Origin: Chitinophagaceae bacterium
GTDB taxonomy: Bacteria > Bacteroidota > Bacteroidia > Chitinophagales > Chitinophagaceae
DNA length: 64,000 nt
Direction of reading: 5' to 3'
Assembly: GCA_023957575.1 (NCBI GenBank)
Contig: JAMLGU010000004.1
Span: 248,001 to 312,000 of the forward strand
Position numbers and translations under genes: made by a program. Position 1 is the first letter of the stretch. The number at the start of each line of letters is the position of its first letter. Below, one piece after another: positions 9,957 through 17,768 of this stretch. The notes beneath the pieces are model-generated. The model had not been told where the DNA came from. It ran no database searches and saw nothing but the letters and a program-made list of their open reading frames with translations.

Positions 9957-11216
9957 TTGAAGCGAATAATATTTCTAACCACTTCTTTATTTTTTGGGGT
10001 TTTTCTTTTCGGTCAAAAAAACAAACCGGCTGTGGTTTCCACCGGTGTACAGGACCGGGCTTACTGGGTGAAAACACTCGATAAAATAGCCTGGCCGGTG
10101 ATCAATAATCTGGCAAATGGTACACTCAGGCAGAATATGCCGCTTGAATTGGGTCCTCAATATTATAAAAATGTGAAGGAAGTTACCTACTTGGAAGCGG
10201 TTGGCCGCTGCCTTGCAGGGATAGCCCCCTGGTTAGAATTACCGGATGATAATTCGCCCGAAGGAATGTTGCGCAAAAAATATAAAGACGCAGTGATAAA
10301 AGGGTTGACCAATGCTGTGAACCCCCAAAATCCGGATTATCTGAATTTCAGAACAGATAACCAACCGATTGTTGATGCTGCATTTCTGGCACATGCTTTT
10401 CTCAGGGCGCCAAAGGCTTTGTGGGAACCTTTGGATGAAGTTACGAAACAACGATTTGTTTCGGAATATAAATCACTTCGTGATCGTTCGGGTAGTTATA
10501 ACAACTGGCTCTTATTCGCTGCCATCAATGAAGCTTTCCTTAGGGCGGTTGGTGAAGAGTTTGATCCCGCAAGAATTGATTTCGCAATCAACAAAATGCA
10601 GGAATGGTATGCCGGTGATGGCCAGTATAATGACGGGCCTAAGTTCAGTATGGATTATTATAATTCGTTTGTAATTCATCCGATGCTGGTTGATTTGCTG
10701 GCTTCGCTAAAGACCAAACCCGCAACAAAATACAATCAAAAGGGATATGGAGTAGAATCAGCCTATCAGCAGGCAGTAAAAAGAATGGTGCGTTATTCTG
10801 AATTTCTGGAACGATTGATTGCACCTGATGGTACCTTCCCTGCTTTTGGTCGTTCTATTACCTATCGCTCTGCGGCATTTCAGGCATTGGCACAAACAGC
10901 CCTGATGCATCAATTGCCGGAATGGGTGTTGCCTGCTCAGGTTCGTTGCGCCTTAACCAAAGTGCATTACAATCTCTACGATGGCAATCAAAACTTCGAT
11001 GCCAAAGGTTGGTTAGTATTAGGTTTCAATGGACATCAACCCATGGTGGCCGATCAATATACTTCTACAGGAAGTCTATACATGGCCACACTTAGCTTCT
11101 TACCGTTGGGCCTTCCGGTAAATGATCCCTTCTGGACCGACCCGGCTGCAGACTGGACCGGCAAAAAAGTATGGAGCGGTCAGCCGGTGAAAAAGGATTA
11201 TAAAGTAGATTATTAA
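9957..11216 (+). CDS. DUF2264 domain-containing secreted protein
   Basis: The frame opens with TTG at 9957; this start is preferred because it gives a good signal peptide (MKRIIFLTTSLFFGVFLFGQ) and no nearby ATG does. The ~400 mature residues match DUF2264: DRAYWVKTLDKIAWPVINNL, TYLEAVGRCLAGIAPWLEL, YNNWLLFAAINEAFLR, WYAGDGQYNDGPKFSMDYYNSFVIHPML. DUF2264 proteins are predicted alpha/alpha barrels and often sit beside GH88, GH105 and lyase genes in polysaccharide loci, which suggests a role in uronate- or rhamnose-containing glycan breakdown. No catalytic activity can be assigned from sequence alone. It lies 52 bp after GH88 and 41 bp before the GH95-like ATG, consistent with one transcript. 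Confidence 0.88.
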   Translation: MKRIIFLTTSLFFGVFLFGQKNKPAVVSTGVQDRAYWVKTLDKIAWPVINNLANGTLRQNMPLELGPQYYKNVKEVTYLEAVGRCLAGIAPWLELPDDNSPEGMLRKKYKDAVIKGLTNAVNPQNPDYLNFRTDNQPIVDAAFLAHAFLRAPKALWEPLDEVTKQRFVSEYKSLRDRSGSYNNWLLFAAINEAFLRAVGEEFDPARIDFAINKMQEWYAGDGQYNDGPKFSMDYYNSFVIHPMLVDLLASLKTKPATKYNQKGYGVESAYQQAVKRMVRYSEFLERLIAPDGTFPAFGRSITYRSAAFQALAQTALMHQLPEWVLPAQVRCALTKVHYNLYDGNQNFDAKGWLVLGFNGHQPMVADQYTSTGSLYMATLSFLPLGLPVNDPFWTDPAADWTGKKVWSGQPVKKDYKVDY

Positions 11217-11257
11217 AAGAGGATTTCTGTATTTCTGTAAATCATTTGCCATTCAAT

Positions 11258-13480
11258 ATGAACAGGTTTTTTTTATTATTGATTTTTCTTTTAACCGGGT
11301 GGATGGCAAATGCTCAGAATTCATCAGTACAAGACTGGGCATCATTTCTTTCGCGAAATGATATGGTTTACGACACCCTTACCACGAGATGGGAGGACGG
11401 TGTTTTCACCGGAAACGGTTCAATCGGTGCTATGCTGTATATGGCAGATGAGAACAGTTTCAGGCTCGAAAAAGGCAGAACTGATGTTACAGATCATCGC
11501 CGGGAAAAAATTTCACATCTCTACGGTAAGGCCCGACTGCCCATCGGACATTTTATGATTTCACCCATCGGTAAAATTTTAAAAAACAGCGCAAGATTAC
11601 ATCTTTGGGATGCGGAGGCAACAGGAGAACTAATTACTACCAAAGGCTCCATTAAATGGCGAACCTTAACTTTATCCCAATCGGATATCATCGTTTTTGA
11701 AACCGAATCATCCGGAAACGAAAAACCAAACTTCCGGTTTGTACCCGAAGAGTCAGTAAGCAGTCGTGTAAAATACATGTCTGATGTACCCGAAGGTTAT
11801 GGTCCTAATCCTCCTTTTAAATTATTTGAGCGAAAAAACATATCCTTTTGCCGGCAACCTTTACTTGCCGGAGGCGATTACACTACTGCCTGGAAGACAA
11901 ATGTTTCGGATAAAAAAGAATTCCTGTTTATTACCGTTCAAATTGAAAAACAAGGTTCTTCTGTTTCAAAAGCAGAAAAGCAAATCAATACTGTTTCTGA
12001 AAAAAATATCGCCGGTAAAATCGTTCAACACTGCAACTGGTGGCACAGGTTTTACCCCGAGTCATTTATTTCCATTCCTGATGCACGGATGGAGTCGTTC
12101 TACTGGATTCAGCAATACAAGATGGCATCTGCCACCCGTGAAGGCAAGATACCGATTGATCTGATGGGCCCCTGGTACCGCTACACCCCCTGGCCGGCTT
12201 ACTGGTTCAATCTGAATATGCAGCTCATTTACTCGCCCATGTATGCCGCCAACCGGCTTTCGCTTGCCAAAGGTCTTTTACAAATGATTGATGCCGCCCA
12301 AAATAATCTGGTCTTGAATGTACCCGAACCCTATCGGCATAACACAATGGCTTTAGGACGTTCCGGTGGGTTGGACATGTACAGCCCCGTAAAAGTTTTT
12401 AAAGAAAGAGACCCTTCTGCCACTGATGCCCAATTGGAATTAGGCAATCTTACCTGGCTGCTGCACAACTACTGGCTGCATTATCGTTATACAATGGATC
12501 CGCAGATCAAAAAACAACTGATTCCATTGCTCAAACAAAGCATCAACTATTACCTTCAATTAGTTTACAAAGAAAATGACGGCAAATGGCATCTGCCTTA
12601 TAGCTACTCTCCCGAATATCCCGGAGGCGTTACCCGCGACTGTAATTACGATCTGTCGTTATTGAGATGGGGATGTCAGACTTTATTGGATTTGGCGCCG
12701 GTTGATCCACTCTCCTCAAAATGGAAGGATATTCTTAAAAATCTCATTGATTATCCGCAGGATGAAACAGGGTTAAGAATTGGCAGAGATGTGGCCTTCA
12801 ATCAATCGCACCGGCATTACTCACACTTACTGATGATATATCCGCTCTACACCATGAACTGGGATCAACCCGAAAACAGGGCATTGATACTTAAATCTCT
12901 TAATCATTGGCATAGTTTCAAGGGCGTTTTACAGGGATATTCCTTTACCGGCGGGGCATCCATCTATGCCACTATGGGCGAAGGCCAAAAAGCAGTGGAC
13001 TATCTGAATCAGCTTCTTGACAGATACGTAAAAAGTAACACCATGTATTTAGAAACAGGGCCGGTTATAGAAACCCCTCTGGCTGCGGCAGCTTCCATAC
13101 AGGACTTGCTGCTACAAAGCTGGAGTGGTAAAATCAGAGTTTTCCCCGCCATACCGGATATCTGGAAAGATGTGGCTTTTGAAAACCTGCGGACAGAAGG
13201 CGCTTTTTTAATTTCTGCTTCTCGTAAAGACGGAGAAACGCAGTGGGTACGCATTAAAAGCCTTGCAGGGCAGCCCTGCATTATTAACACGGGTATAAAA
13301 AGCATTTTGAAAACAAGCAGTGCAACTACGGTGATTGAACCTTTGGAAAACGGATTTATCAGGCTACATCTCAAAAAAAATCAGGAAATCATTCTTTTCA
13401 AAGAAGGTATTACTCATTTTAAGTTACGTCCTGTCAGTTGCAACAATATCAATCAGTTACATTTTTGGGGTAAAAAATAG
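11258..13480 (+). CDS. GH95-like glycoside hydrolase (alpha-L-fucosidase/galactosidase superfamily), secreted
   Basis: The ATG at 11258 is chosen over the in-frame TTG at 11246 because it begins directly with a signal peptide (MNRFFLLLIFLLTGWMANAQ). The ~740-residue protein has the GH95 layout: an N-terminal beta-sandwich opening WEDGVFTGNGSIGAMLYM, a central alpha/alpha barrel with PWPAYWFNLNMQLIYSPMYAANR and a His-rich NQSHRHYSHLLMIYPLY, and a C-terminal beta domain (GKIRVFPAIPDIWKDVAFENLRTEGAFLISA). The HRHxSHLxxxYP and LPAxPDxWKDxxFxxLRxxGAF patterns are typical of GH95 and close unclassified relatives. Likely role: removal of alpha-linked terminal fucose or galactose, in periplasm or at the surface. 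Exact family and linkage are uncertain because catalytic Asn/Asp/Glu positions were not aligned. Last gene of this locus. Confidence 0.75.
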   Translation: MNRFFLLLIFLLTGWMANAQNSSVQDWASFLSRNDMVYDTLTTRWEDGVFTGNGSIGAMLYMADENSFRLEKGRTDVTDHRREKISHLYGKARLPIGHFMISPIGKILKNSARLHLWDAEATGELITTKGSIKWRTLTLSQSDIIVFETESSGNEKPNFRFVPEESVSSRVKYMSDVPEGYGPNPPFKLFERKNISFCRQPLLAGGDYTTAWKTNVSDKKEFLFITVQIEKQGSSVSKAEKQINTVSEKNIAGKIVQHCNWWHRFYPESFISIPDARMESFYWIQQYKMASATREGKIPIDLMGPWYRYTPWPAYWFNLNMQLIYSPMYAANRLSLAKGLLQMIDAAQNNLVLNVPEPYRHNTMALGRSGGLDMYSPVKVFKERDPSATDAQLELGNLTWLLHNYWLHYRYTMDPQIKKQLIPLLKQSINYYLQLVYKENDGKWHLPYSYSPEYPGGVTRDCNYDLSLLRWGCQTLLDLAPVDPLSSKWKDILKNLIDYPQDETGLRIGRDVAFNQSHRHYSHLLMIYPLYTMNWDQPENRALILKSLNHWHSFKGVLQGYSFTGGASIYATMGEGQKAVDYLNQLLDRYVKSNTMYLETGPVIETPLAAAASIQDLLLQSWSGKIRVFPAIPDIWKDVAFENLRTEGAFLISASRKDGETQWVRIKSLAGQPCIINTGIKSILKTSSATTVIEPLENGFIRLHLKKNQEIILFKEGITHFKLRPVSCNNINQLHFWGKK

Positions 13481-13559
13481 CTCGGTTTATTTTGAAAAGA
13501 CAGCAAAGTAAGCAAGGTATAATAATGGGTTGAATTAGATAAATTTTATTTGGCTAAAA

Positions 13560-13590
13560 AAGGCTGTCATCATTTTTAACAGCCTTCTTT
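13560..13590. terminator. Convergent bidirectional terminator
   Basis: AAGGCTGT (13560-13567) and ACAGCCTT (13579-13586) form an 8-bp stem with A-run on the left and T-rich sequence on the right. It sits between the convergent GH95-like and lipoprotein genes and can serve both. Confidence 0.7.
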
Positions 13591-13608
13591 TCTTGCATTT
13601 ATATTCTT

Positions 13609-14142
13609 TTATGCTCGTTTAAACTCTATTTTCTTATCGGCTATAGTAATAACCAGTTTGCCTTCATTAATCTTCTCTATCGCCCACACAAATTTATTAG
13701 CCGCATCATTTGATAGTTTTATGTTGCCATTGGCATCTATTTCAATGTATTTGTTGTACTGCTTTAACATTTCTGCAATCAAATTATTCAAATCAGAGGA
13801 TAAGCCATTTGCCGCTTTCAGATTAGTTACGGGTGTTCCGTTATTCAATACCTCAATTTTAAGATTGCTGATGAAAACGTTATCCTCCTGCAATATCCAG
13901 TTGCCGGAAACATTTACTGCAAAATTGAATTTGTAAGCGCCAAAAACTCCGGAAAGAGCAGCGCCAAACTTGAATGATTTGTCGTTGTTGAAACTCAACT
14001 GTTGTTTCACCCCTGCCGACTCGGCTACCCAACTATTTTTGGTAAGCGTTTCTTCTTTGCTTGATAAAACATTATCAGTGTTTTTTTGGCAGGCAAAAAG
14101 CGAAACAGACAATAATATAAAAATAAAAATATTTTTCTTCAT
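13609..14142 (-). CDS. Putative lipoprotein of unknown function
   Basis: This 177-residue protein begins MKKNIFIFILLSVSLFACQK, a lipoprotein signal peptide with Cys at about residue 18. The mature part has short beta-type segments (SWVAESAGVKQQLSFNNDKSFKFG, NWILQEDNVFISNLKI, GKLVITIADKKIEF), resembling the small lipocalin-like or DUF4923-like lipoproteins of Bacteroidota in which the sequence after the lipobox reads as a fitted response curve (KNSWV...W.L..D..I). I cannot name the family with certainty. It is convergent with the glycan locus and alone on its strand, so context gives no function. Predicted location: periplasmic face of the inner membrane or outer membrane. Confidence 0.75.
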   Translation of the reverse strand: MKKNIFIFILLSVSLFACQKNTDNVLSSKEETLTKNSWVAESAGVKQQLSFNNDKSFKFGAALSGVFGAYKFNFAVNVSGNWILQEDNVFISNLKIEVLNNGTPVTNLKAANGLSSDLNNLIAEMLKQYNKYIEIDANGNIKLSNDAANKFVWAIEKINEGKLVITIADKKIEFKRA

Positions 14143-14405
14143 TGTTTTCTATTTTATTAAAATGAATTTACTTTTTGTTGTTAATTTAATGCTTTTACGA
14201 AATTATGAAATGGATTTTTATAAAAAAATAATATTTTTTAAAATTTTCATATTGATCTATGGCATTTATATAATATTTTATCGACAGTAGCTTATTGATA
14301 TTCAAGTTACAACAAATTATTAATAGGTATGCTGTTATTTTAGCCTGATTTTCCCAGAATTGAATGCTTCTTCTAATTTATTAAATCTCATCCGGCAAAA
14401 TAATT
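14143..14405. other. AT-rich intergenic region between lipoprotein gene and prfA
   Basis: About 300 bp of very AT-rich DNA separating divergent genes. It should carry promoters for both; only the prfA -7-like box at 14406-14413 is recognisable. No coding remnant or repeat seen. Confidence 0.5.
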
Positions 14406-14413
14406 TACCTTTG
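14406..14413 (+). promoter_or_regulatory. Bacteroidota -7 box (TACCTTTG) for prfA
   Basis: Matches the TAnnTTTG -7 consensus of Bacteroidota sigma-ABfr promoters exactly and lies 33 bp before the prfA ATG. A clear -33 TTTG was not found. Confidence 0.5.
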
Positions 14414-14445
14414 CAGCCCTAAAAACACATAAACAATCTGTTGAA

Positions 14446-15510
14446 ATGTTAGATAAATTAGAGGCTATAAAAGCCAGATATGACCAACTGGGAGTGGCGC
14501 TTACCAATCCTGAAATTGTAGGAGACAATAAAAAATTTGCTGCTACCAGTAAAGAATATCGCAGCCTTGAAAAAATTGTAGTGGCTTATGAAGAATATAA
14601 AAAGCTTTTAAGCGATCAGGAGTTTAATAGAGAAGCGCTGAATGATAATGATGAAGAGCTTAGAGAAATGGCAAAAGAAGAGGCGCCACTGCTGGAAGAA
14701 CGCAAAGAAGAACTGGAAACACATATCCGGCAATTGCTGATACCCAAAGACCCTCAGGATGAAAAGGATGTGATTCTTGAAATTCGGGCAGGAACCGGAG
14801 GCGATGAAGCAAGCCTTTTTGCAGGCGACTTGCTGCGCATGTATATTAAATATTGTGAGAAAAAAGGGTTCAAAACAGCTATCCTCAGCGAAAATGAAGG
14901 AACAGTAGGCGGATACAAAGAAGTTCAATTAGAAGTGACGGGCGATGACGTGTATGGAACACTAAAATTTGAAAGCGGCGTACATCGGGTGCAAAGAGTA
15001 CCCAATACCGAAACACAGGGCCGCGTGCATACTTCGGCAGCCACTGTGGCAGTAATGCCGGAGGCAGACGAGATAGATTTTGACCTCAAAGAAAGTGATG
15101 TGAAGATGGAAACCGCTCGAAGCGGTGGCGCCGGGGGGCAAAATGTAAACAAAGTGGAAACCAAAGTGATGCTTACACACATTCCTACAGGAACAGTGGT
15201 CATTTGCCAAACTGAACGCACTCAGCTTGGTAACCGCGAAAAAGCGATGAGTATGATGCGTACTAAACTGTACGAAGAACAAGTGCGAAAACAGGAAGAA
15301 GAAATTGCACGCCAGCGTAAAAGTATGGTGAGCAGTGGCGACCGCAGCGCCAAAATAAGAACCTACAACTGGCCACAGGGCAGGGTAACAGATCATCGAA
15401 TCAATCTAACCTCTTATAATCTGGATGCTTTTGTAAACGGAGATATTCAGGAATTTATAGATAAATTGCAGTTTGCCGAAAATTCCGAAAAGCTTACAAA
15501 GCAGGAGTAG
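14446..15510 (+). CDS. prfA: Peptide chain release factor 1
   Basis: RF1 reads UAA and UAG stop codons in the ribosomal A site and triggers hydrolysis of the finished peptide. The 354-residue length is normal. N-terminal coiled-coil domain about residues 1-100; the catalytic GGQ loop is at 230-232 in [12 protein letters not shown]; the PxT-type codon-recognition tripeptide is PNT at 186-188 ([20 protein letters not shown]), as expected for RF1. The [15 protein letters not shown] and [13 protein letters not shown] signatures are present. Gln232 is the N5-methylation site in homologues. Because RF1 is intact, the TAG codons in the susC and hsdR frames of this window should act as stops. Monocistronic or followed by the HIT gene. 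Confidence 0.97.
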   Translation: MLDKLEAIKARYDQLGVALTNPEIVGDNKKFAATSKEYRSLEKIVVAYEEYKKLLSDQEFNREALNDNDEELREMAKEEAPLLEERKEELETHIRQLLIPKDPQDEKDVILEIRAGTGGDEASLFAGDLLRMYIKYCEKKGFKTAILSENEGTVGGYKEVQLEVTGDDVYGTLKFESGVHRVQRVPNTETQGRVHTSAATVAVMPEADEIDFDLKESDVKMETARSGGAGGQNVNKVETKVMLTHIPTGTVVICQTERTQLGNREKAMSMMRTKLYEEQVRKQEEEIARQRKSMVSSGDRSAKIRTYNWPQGRVTDHRINLTSYNLDAFVNGDIQEFIDKLQFAENSEKLTKQE

Positions 15511-15626
15511 TAAAAGCTGGTTTTATAGGTAAAAGATTAATAAAGTAGTTTCTTTGCGCAAGGATGATATTTCTATTCATGCAAAGAATAAGCAGTGTAA
15601 TTGTTAATTGATTTAAATATTTGAAT

Positions 15627-16016
15627 ATGACTATTTTCTCAAAAATTATAGCGGGCGAAATTCCTTCTTACAAAATAGCCGAAAATAATAAATTTTACGC
15701 TTTTCTGGATATTTTTCCATTGAGGATGGGGCACACCTTAGTCATTCCAAAAATTGAAGTGGATAATCTTTTTGATTTGTCGGATGAATATCTGGCCGAA
15801 ATGCTGGTATTTGCCAAACCCATTGCAAAGGCTATTGAAAAAAGTTTTGATTGCAACCGTTGCGGCATTAGTGTGGTAGGCATCGAAGTACCGCATGCCC
15901 ATATACACCTCATACCATTGAACAATGCCAACGACCTGAATTTTGCGCAGGAAAAACTTACAGTAACTCCTGAAGCGTTAAAGGAAGTGCAGCAGAAAAT
16001 ACTGTCTAATCTGTAA
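15627..16016 (+). CDS. HIT family protein (histidine triad nucleotide hydrolase)
   Basis: The ATG at 15627 gives MTIFSKIIAGEIPSYKI, the standard N-terminus of HIT proteins; an in-frame TTG six bases upstream is disfavoured. The 129-residue protein carries the histidine triad in EVPHAHIHLIPL near residue 90-98, with the central His as the nucleophile forming a nucleotidyl intermediate, and DIFPLRMGHTLVIPK upstream as the nucleotide-binding strand. HIT proteins hydrolyse purine nucleoside phosphoramidates or dinucleotides in the cytoplasm. The second Hint-type Cys pair (DCNRCG) is noted. It lies 116 bp after prfA on the same strand, with no clear terminator between them. Cytosolic; the exact substrate is not determinable. 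Confidence 0.93.
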   Translation: MTIFSKIIAGEIPSYKIAENNKFYAFLDIFPLRMGHTLVIPKIEVDNLFDLSDEYLAEMLVFAKPIAKAIEKSFDCNRCGISVVGIEVPHAHIHLIPLNNANDLNFAQEKLTVTPEALKEVQQKILSNL

Positions 16017-16063
16017 GACAAACCAATAATTATTAACCTCATTTTGGTTGCCTATTTTAATGG

Positions 16064-16252
16064 CCTTGATTTTTTTTGTTACTTTTTTGTATCAAGGTTG
16101 AGATTAAGATTAAGGTTGAGGTTAAGGTTAAGGTTGAGAGGAATGAAAATAAATGAAGAATAGAATGAGGCGAAGTGCAATAAGAAATCTCCTCGTTTCC
16201 AAAAGGATAAGACTTCTTCGCTGCGCTGCGAAATGACGATCAAGGAGGGGCG
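16064..16252 (+). repeat. Dispersed ~190-bp repeat, copy 1 (CCTTGAT hairpin, GGTTRA hexamers)
   Basis: The element opens with CCTTGAT...ATCAAGG (7-bp inverted repeat around a T-rich loop), continues with about nine GGTTRA/GATTAA hexamers, then a segment ending GAAATGACGATCAA. A copy in the opposite orientation with the same order and only scattered differences lies at 44821-44983, where it runs into the transposase gene. No conserved protein product; the short minus-strand ORF over the hexamers only encodes LNLNLNLN. Confidence 0.8.
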
Positions 16253-16272
16253 AAATGACACCTCAATAGCAT

Positions 16273-16350
16273 CGTCATTTCTATCGGAGCGAAGCGAAGT
16301 GAGAAATCTCCCTTTGGTCGATGTGATATTTAAAAGTGATTGAAATGACG
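16273..16350. repeat. MITE-like intergenic palindrome (CGTCATTTC / GAAATGACG)
   Basis: A 78-bp segment bounded by CGTCATTTC (16273-16281) and its exact complement GAAATGACG (16342-16350), with GGAGCGAAGCGAAGTGAGAAATCTCC inside. The same vocabulary (GCGAAG, GAGAAATCTC, AATGACGG) recurs at 16210-16252, 44821-44860 and 45235-45300, so this is a multicopy intergenic family. Confidence 0.65.
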
Positions 16351-16415
16351 GGGGAGAGGTTCGGCCGGGTTAGGTGCGAAAAATTATTTTTAGCAAATTA
16401 TTCATACTTTTATGA

Positions 16416-17360
16416 ATGTTACATTCATTTCTAAGGTATTGTATGGCAATGAGCATTGCCGCAGGAGCGGTTGTTTCGGCTTATGCAAATAATAATCCTA
16501 TTGAAGGAAAAAGGTTTAAGGACCAGGTTTTTGCTAAAGTTGCTGTTCAAAAAAATATCAGTTATAAAAGCAGTTTGCCTGCCGGAGAAAAAGCAAAATC
16601 GTTTTTGATGGACGTATATCAACCGGAAAATGACGCTAACAAAGCCCGACCTCTTATCATTTGGATACATGGTGGCGGATTCAGGTTTGGAAAGAAAACC
16701 TCCCGCGGCACACCCATCTGGAGCAAACGCTTTGCAAAAAGGGGATACGTATGTGCCGCCATCAATTACAGGCTCACTAACCGAAAATCTATGTCAGATC
16801 GTAATAACCTGATGAATGCCTGCAAAGATGCAATGGAAGATGTGAACAGCGTGGTGGCATTTTTCAAAAAAGAATATGTTCGGTTTGGGATAGATACCAC
16901 AAAAATCATTTTAGCAGGCAACTCGGCCGGGGGAATCACTGCTTTGCAGTCAGTGTTTAGCAGCATTTCAAGGATGGGCGCGTCCGAAGGTCATGCTTTT
17001 TCTCCTGCTGATACCGTTGTAAATCCAAATAAAATAGTAGCAGTTATCAATTTTTGGGGGGGAATGTTTGACAGTACCTGGCTCAAAAACACAAATGTGC
17101 CCTTTGTAAGTGTACATGGCCTCAAGGATAGGGTAGTACCGGCCAACAGAACGGACAGAGGAATTTTTGGAAGCGTGATTATTAACCGGTATGCCACCGA
17201 GTTAAAAATCCCCAACAGTGTACATATATATGACAGGTTAGGTCACGAATTACAAAAACACTTTATCCCCTTTCTGGCAGGCCGCCCTGCAAAAAAACGG
17301 TGGAATAAGGGTGGAGACTTTGCCGGTGATTTTCTGTATAAACAGTTGTTTGAGCATTAG
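16416..17360 (+). CDS. Alpha/beta hydrolase (carboxylesterase/acetylesterase-like), secreted
   Basis: The 314-residue protein has an alpha/beta-hydrolase fold with oxyanion-hole motif IHGGGFRFG (H85-G88), nucleophile elbow GNSAGG with Ser170, an Asp candidate in GLKDRVVP and a His candidate in YDRLGHELQKHF near the C-terminus, giving a complete triad. The N-terminus (MAMSIAAGAVVSAYANNN from the internal Met at residue 10) looks like a signal peptide, so the true start may be the second or third ATG and the enzyme is probably periplasmic. It resembles esterases of the hormone-sensitive lipase or acetyl-xylan esterase type. Deacetylation of glycans would fit the surrounding carbohydrate genes but is inference. 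It stands alone between a repeat region and acnA. Confidence 0.85.
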   Translation: MLHSFLRYCMAMSIAAGAVVSAYANNNPIEGKRFKDQVFAKVAVQKNISYKSSLPAGEKAKSFLMDVYQPENDANKARPLIIWIHGGGFRFGKKTSRGTPIWSKRFAKRGYVCAAINYRLTNRKSMSDRNNLMNACKDAMEDVNSVVAFFKKEYVRFGIDTTKIILAGNSAGGITALQSVFSSISRMGASEGHAFSPADTVVNPNKIVAVINFWGGMFDSTWLKNTNVPFVSVHGLKDRVVPANRTDRGIFGSVIINRYATELKIPNSVHIYDRLGHELQKHFIPFLAGRPAKKRWNKGGDFAGDFLYKQLFEH

Positions 17361-17576
17361 TTGCATTTAGGCAGGGTAAGCCGATTAGTGATTTGTAAAA
17401 CATATTTTCTTTGCAGCAACGGTTGTATGTAAACTCATAAAAAAGTAAGGCGCCATGTAATGCAGGATGAGTATCAACAAGCAGGATGGAAGAAATTGAA
17501 AAACGAATAAGGAAAGCCACGAATGCACGAATATATCTGCTGCAATAAACATTAAGGTTCGATTAAGCAATCATCA
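17361..17576. other. Intergenic region after esterase gene, no recognisable gene
   Basis: AT-rich, with TTTGC-containing and GTATGTAAAC segments but no supported ORF, RNA or hairpin. Leads into the direct repeats at 17577. Confidence 0.4.
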
Positions 17577-17722
17577 CTTAATGATTCTTCATTTCTTAAT
17601 GTTGAAAAAAGAATAAATGCCGTCACTTGCTTACAGCCTAAAGCCTATAGCCTAAAGCATATAAAGCTTAATGACCCTTAATTTCTTAATGTTGAAAAAT
17701 AAATAAAAGCAGTCAACTTGCT
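17577..17722. repeat. Pair of ~55-bp imperfect direct repeats
   Basis: Copies at about 17577-17630 and 17667-17722 share CTTAATGA...CTTMATTTCTTAATGTTGAAAAA..AATAAA and a following GTCA(A)CTTGCT. Between them is a CCTAAAGCCTATAGCCTAAAGC mini-repeat. No function seen. Confidence 0.65.
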
Positions 17723-17752
17723 AATAAAAAAACCGCCCATTTCTGAGCGGTT
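17723..17752 (-). terminator. Terminator of acnA
   Basis: On the minus strand AACCGC...GCGGTT (arms 17747-17752 and 17731-17736) is followed by eight T residues, directly downstream of the acnA stop. Confidence 0.75.
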
Positions 17753-17768
17753 TTCTATTTTGAGAATT

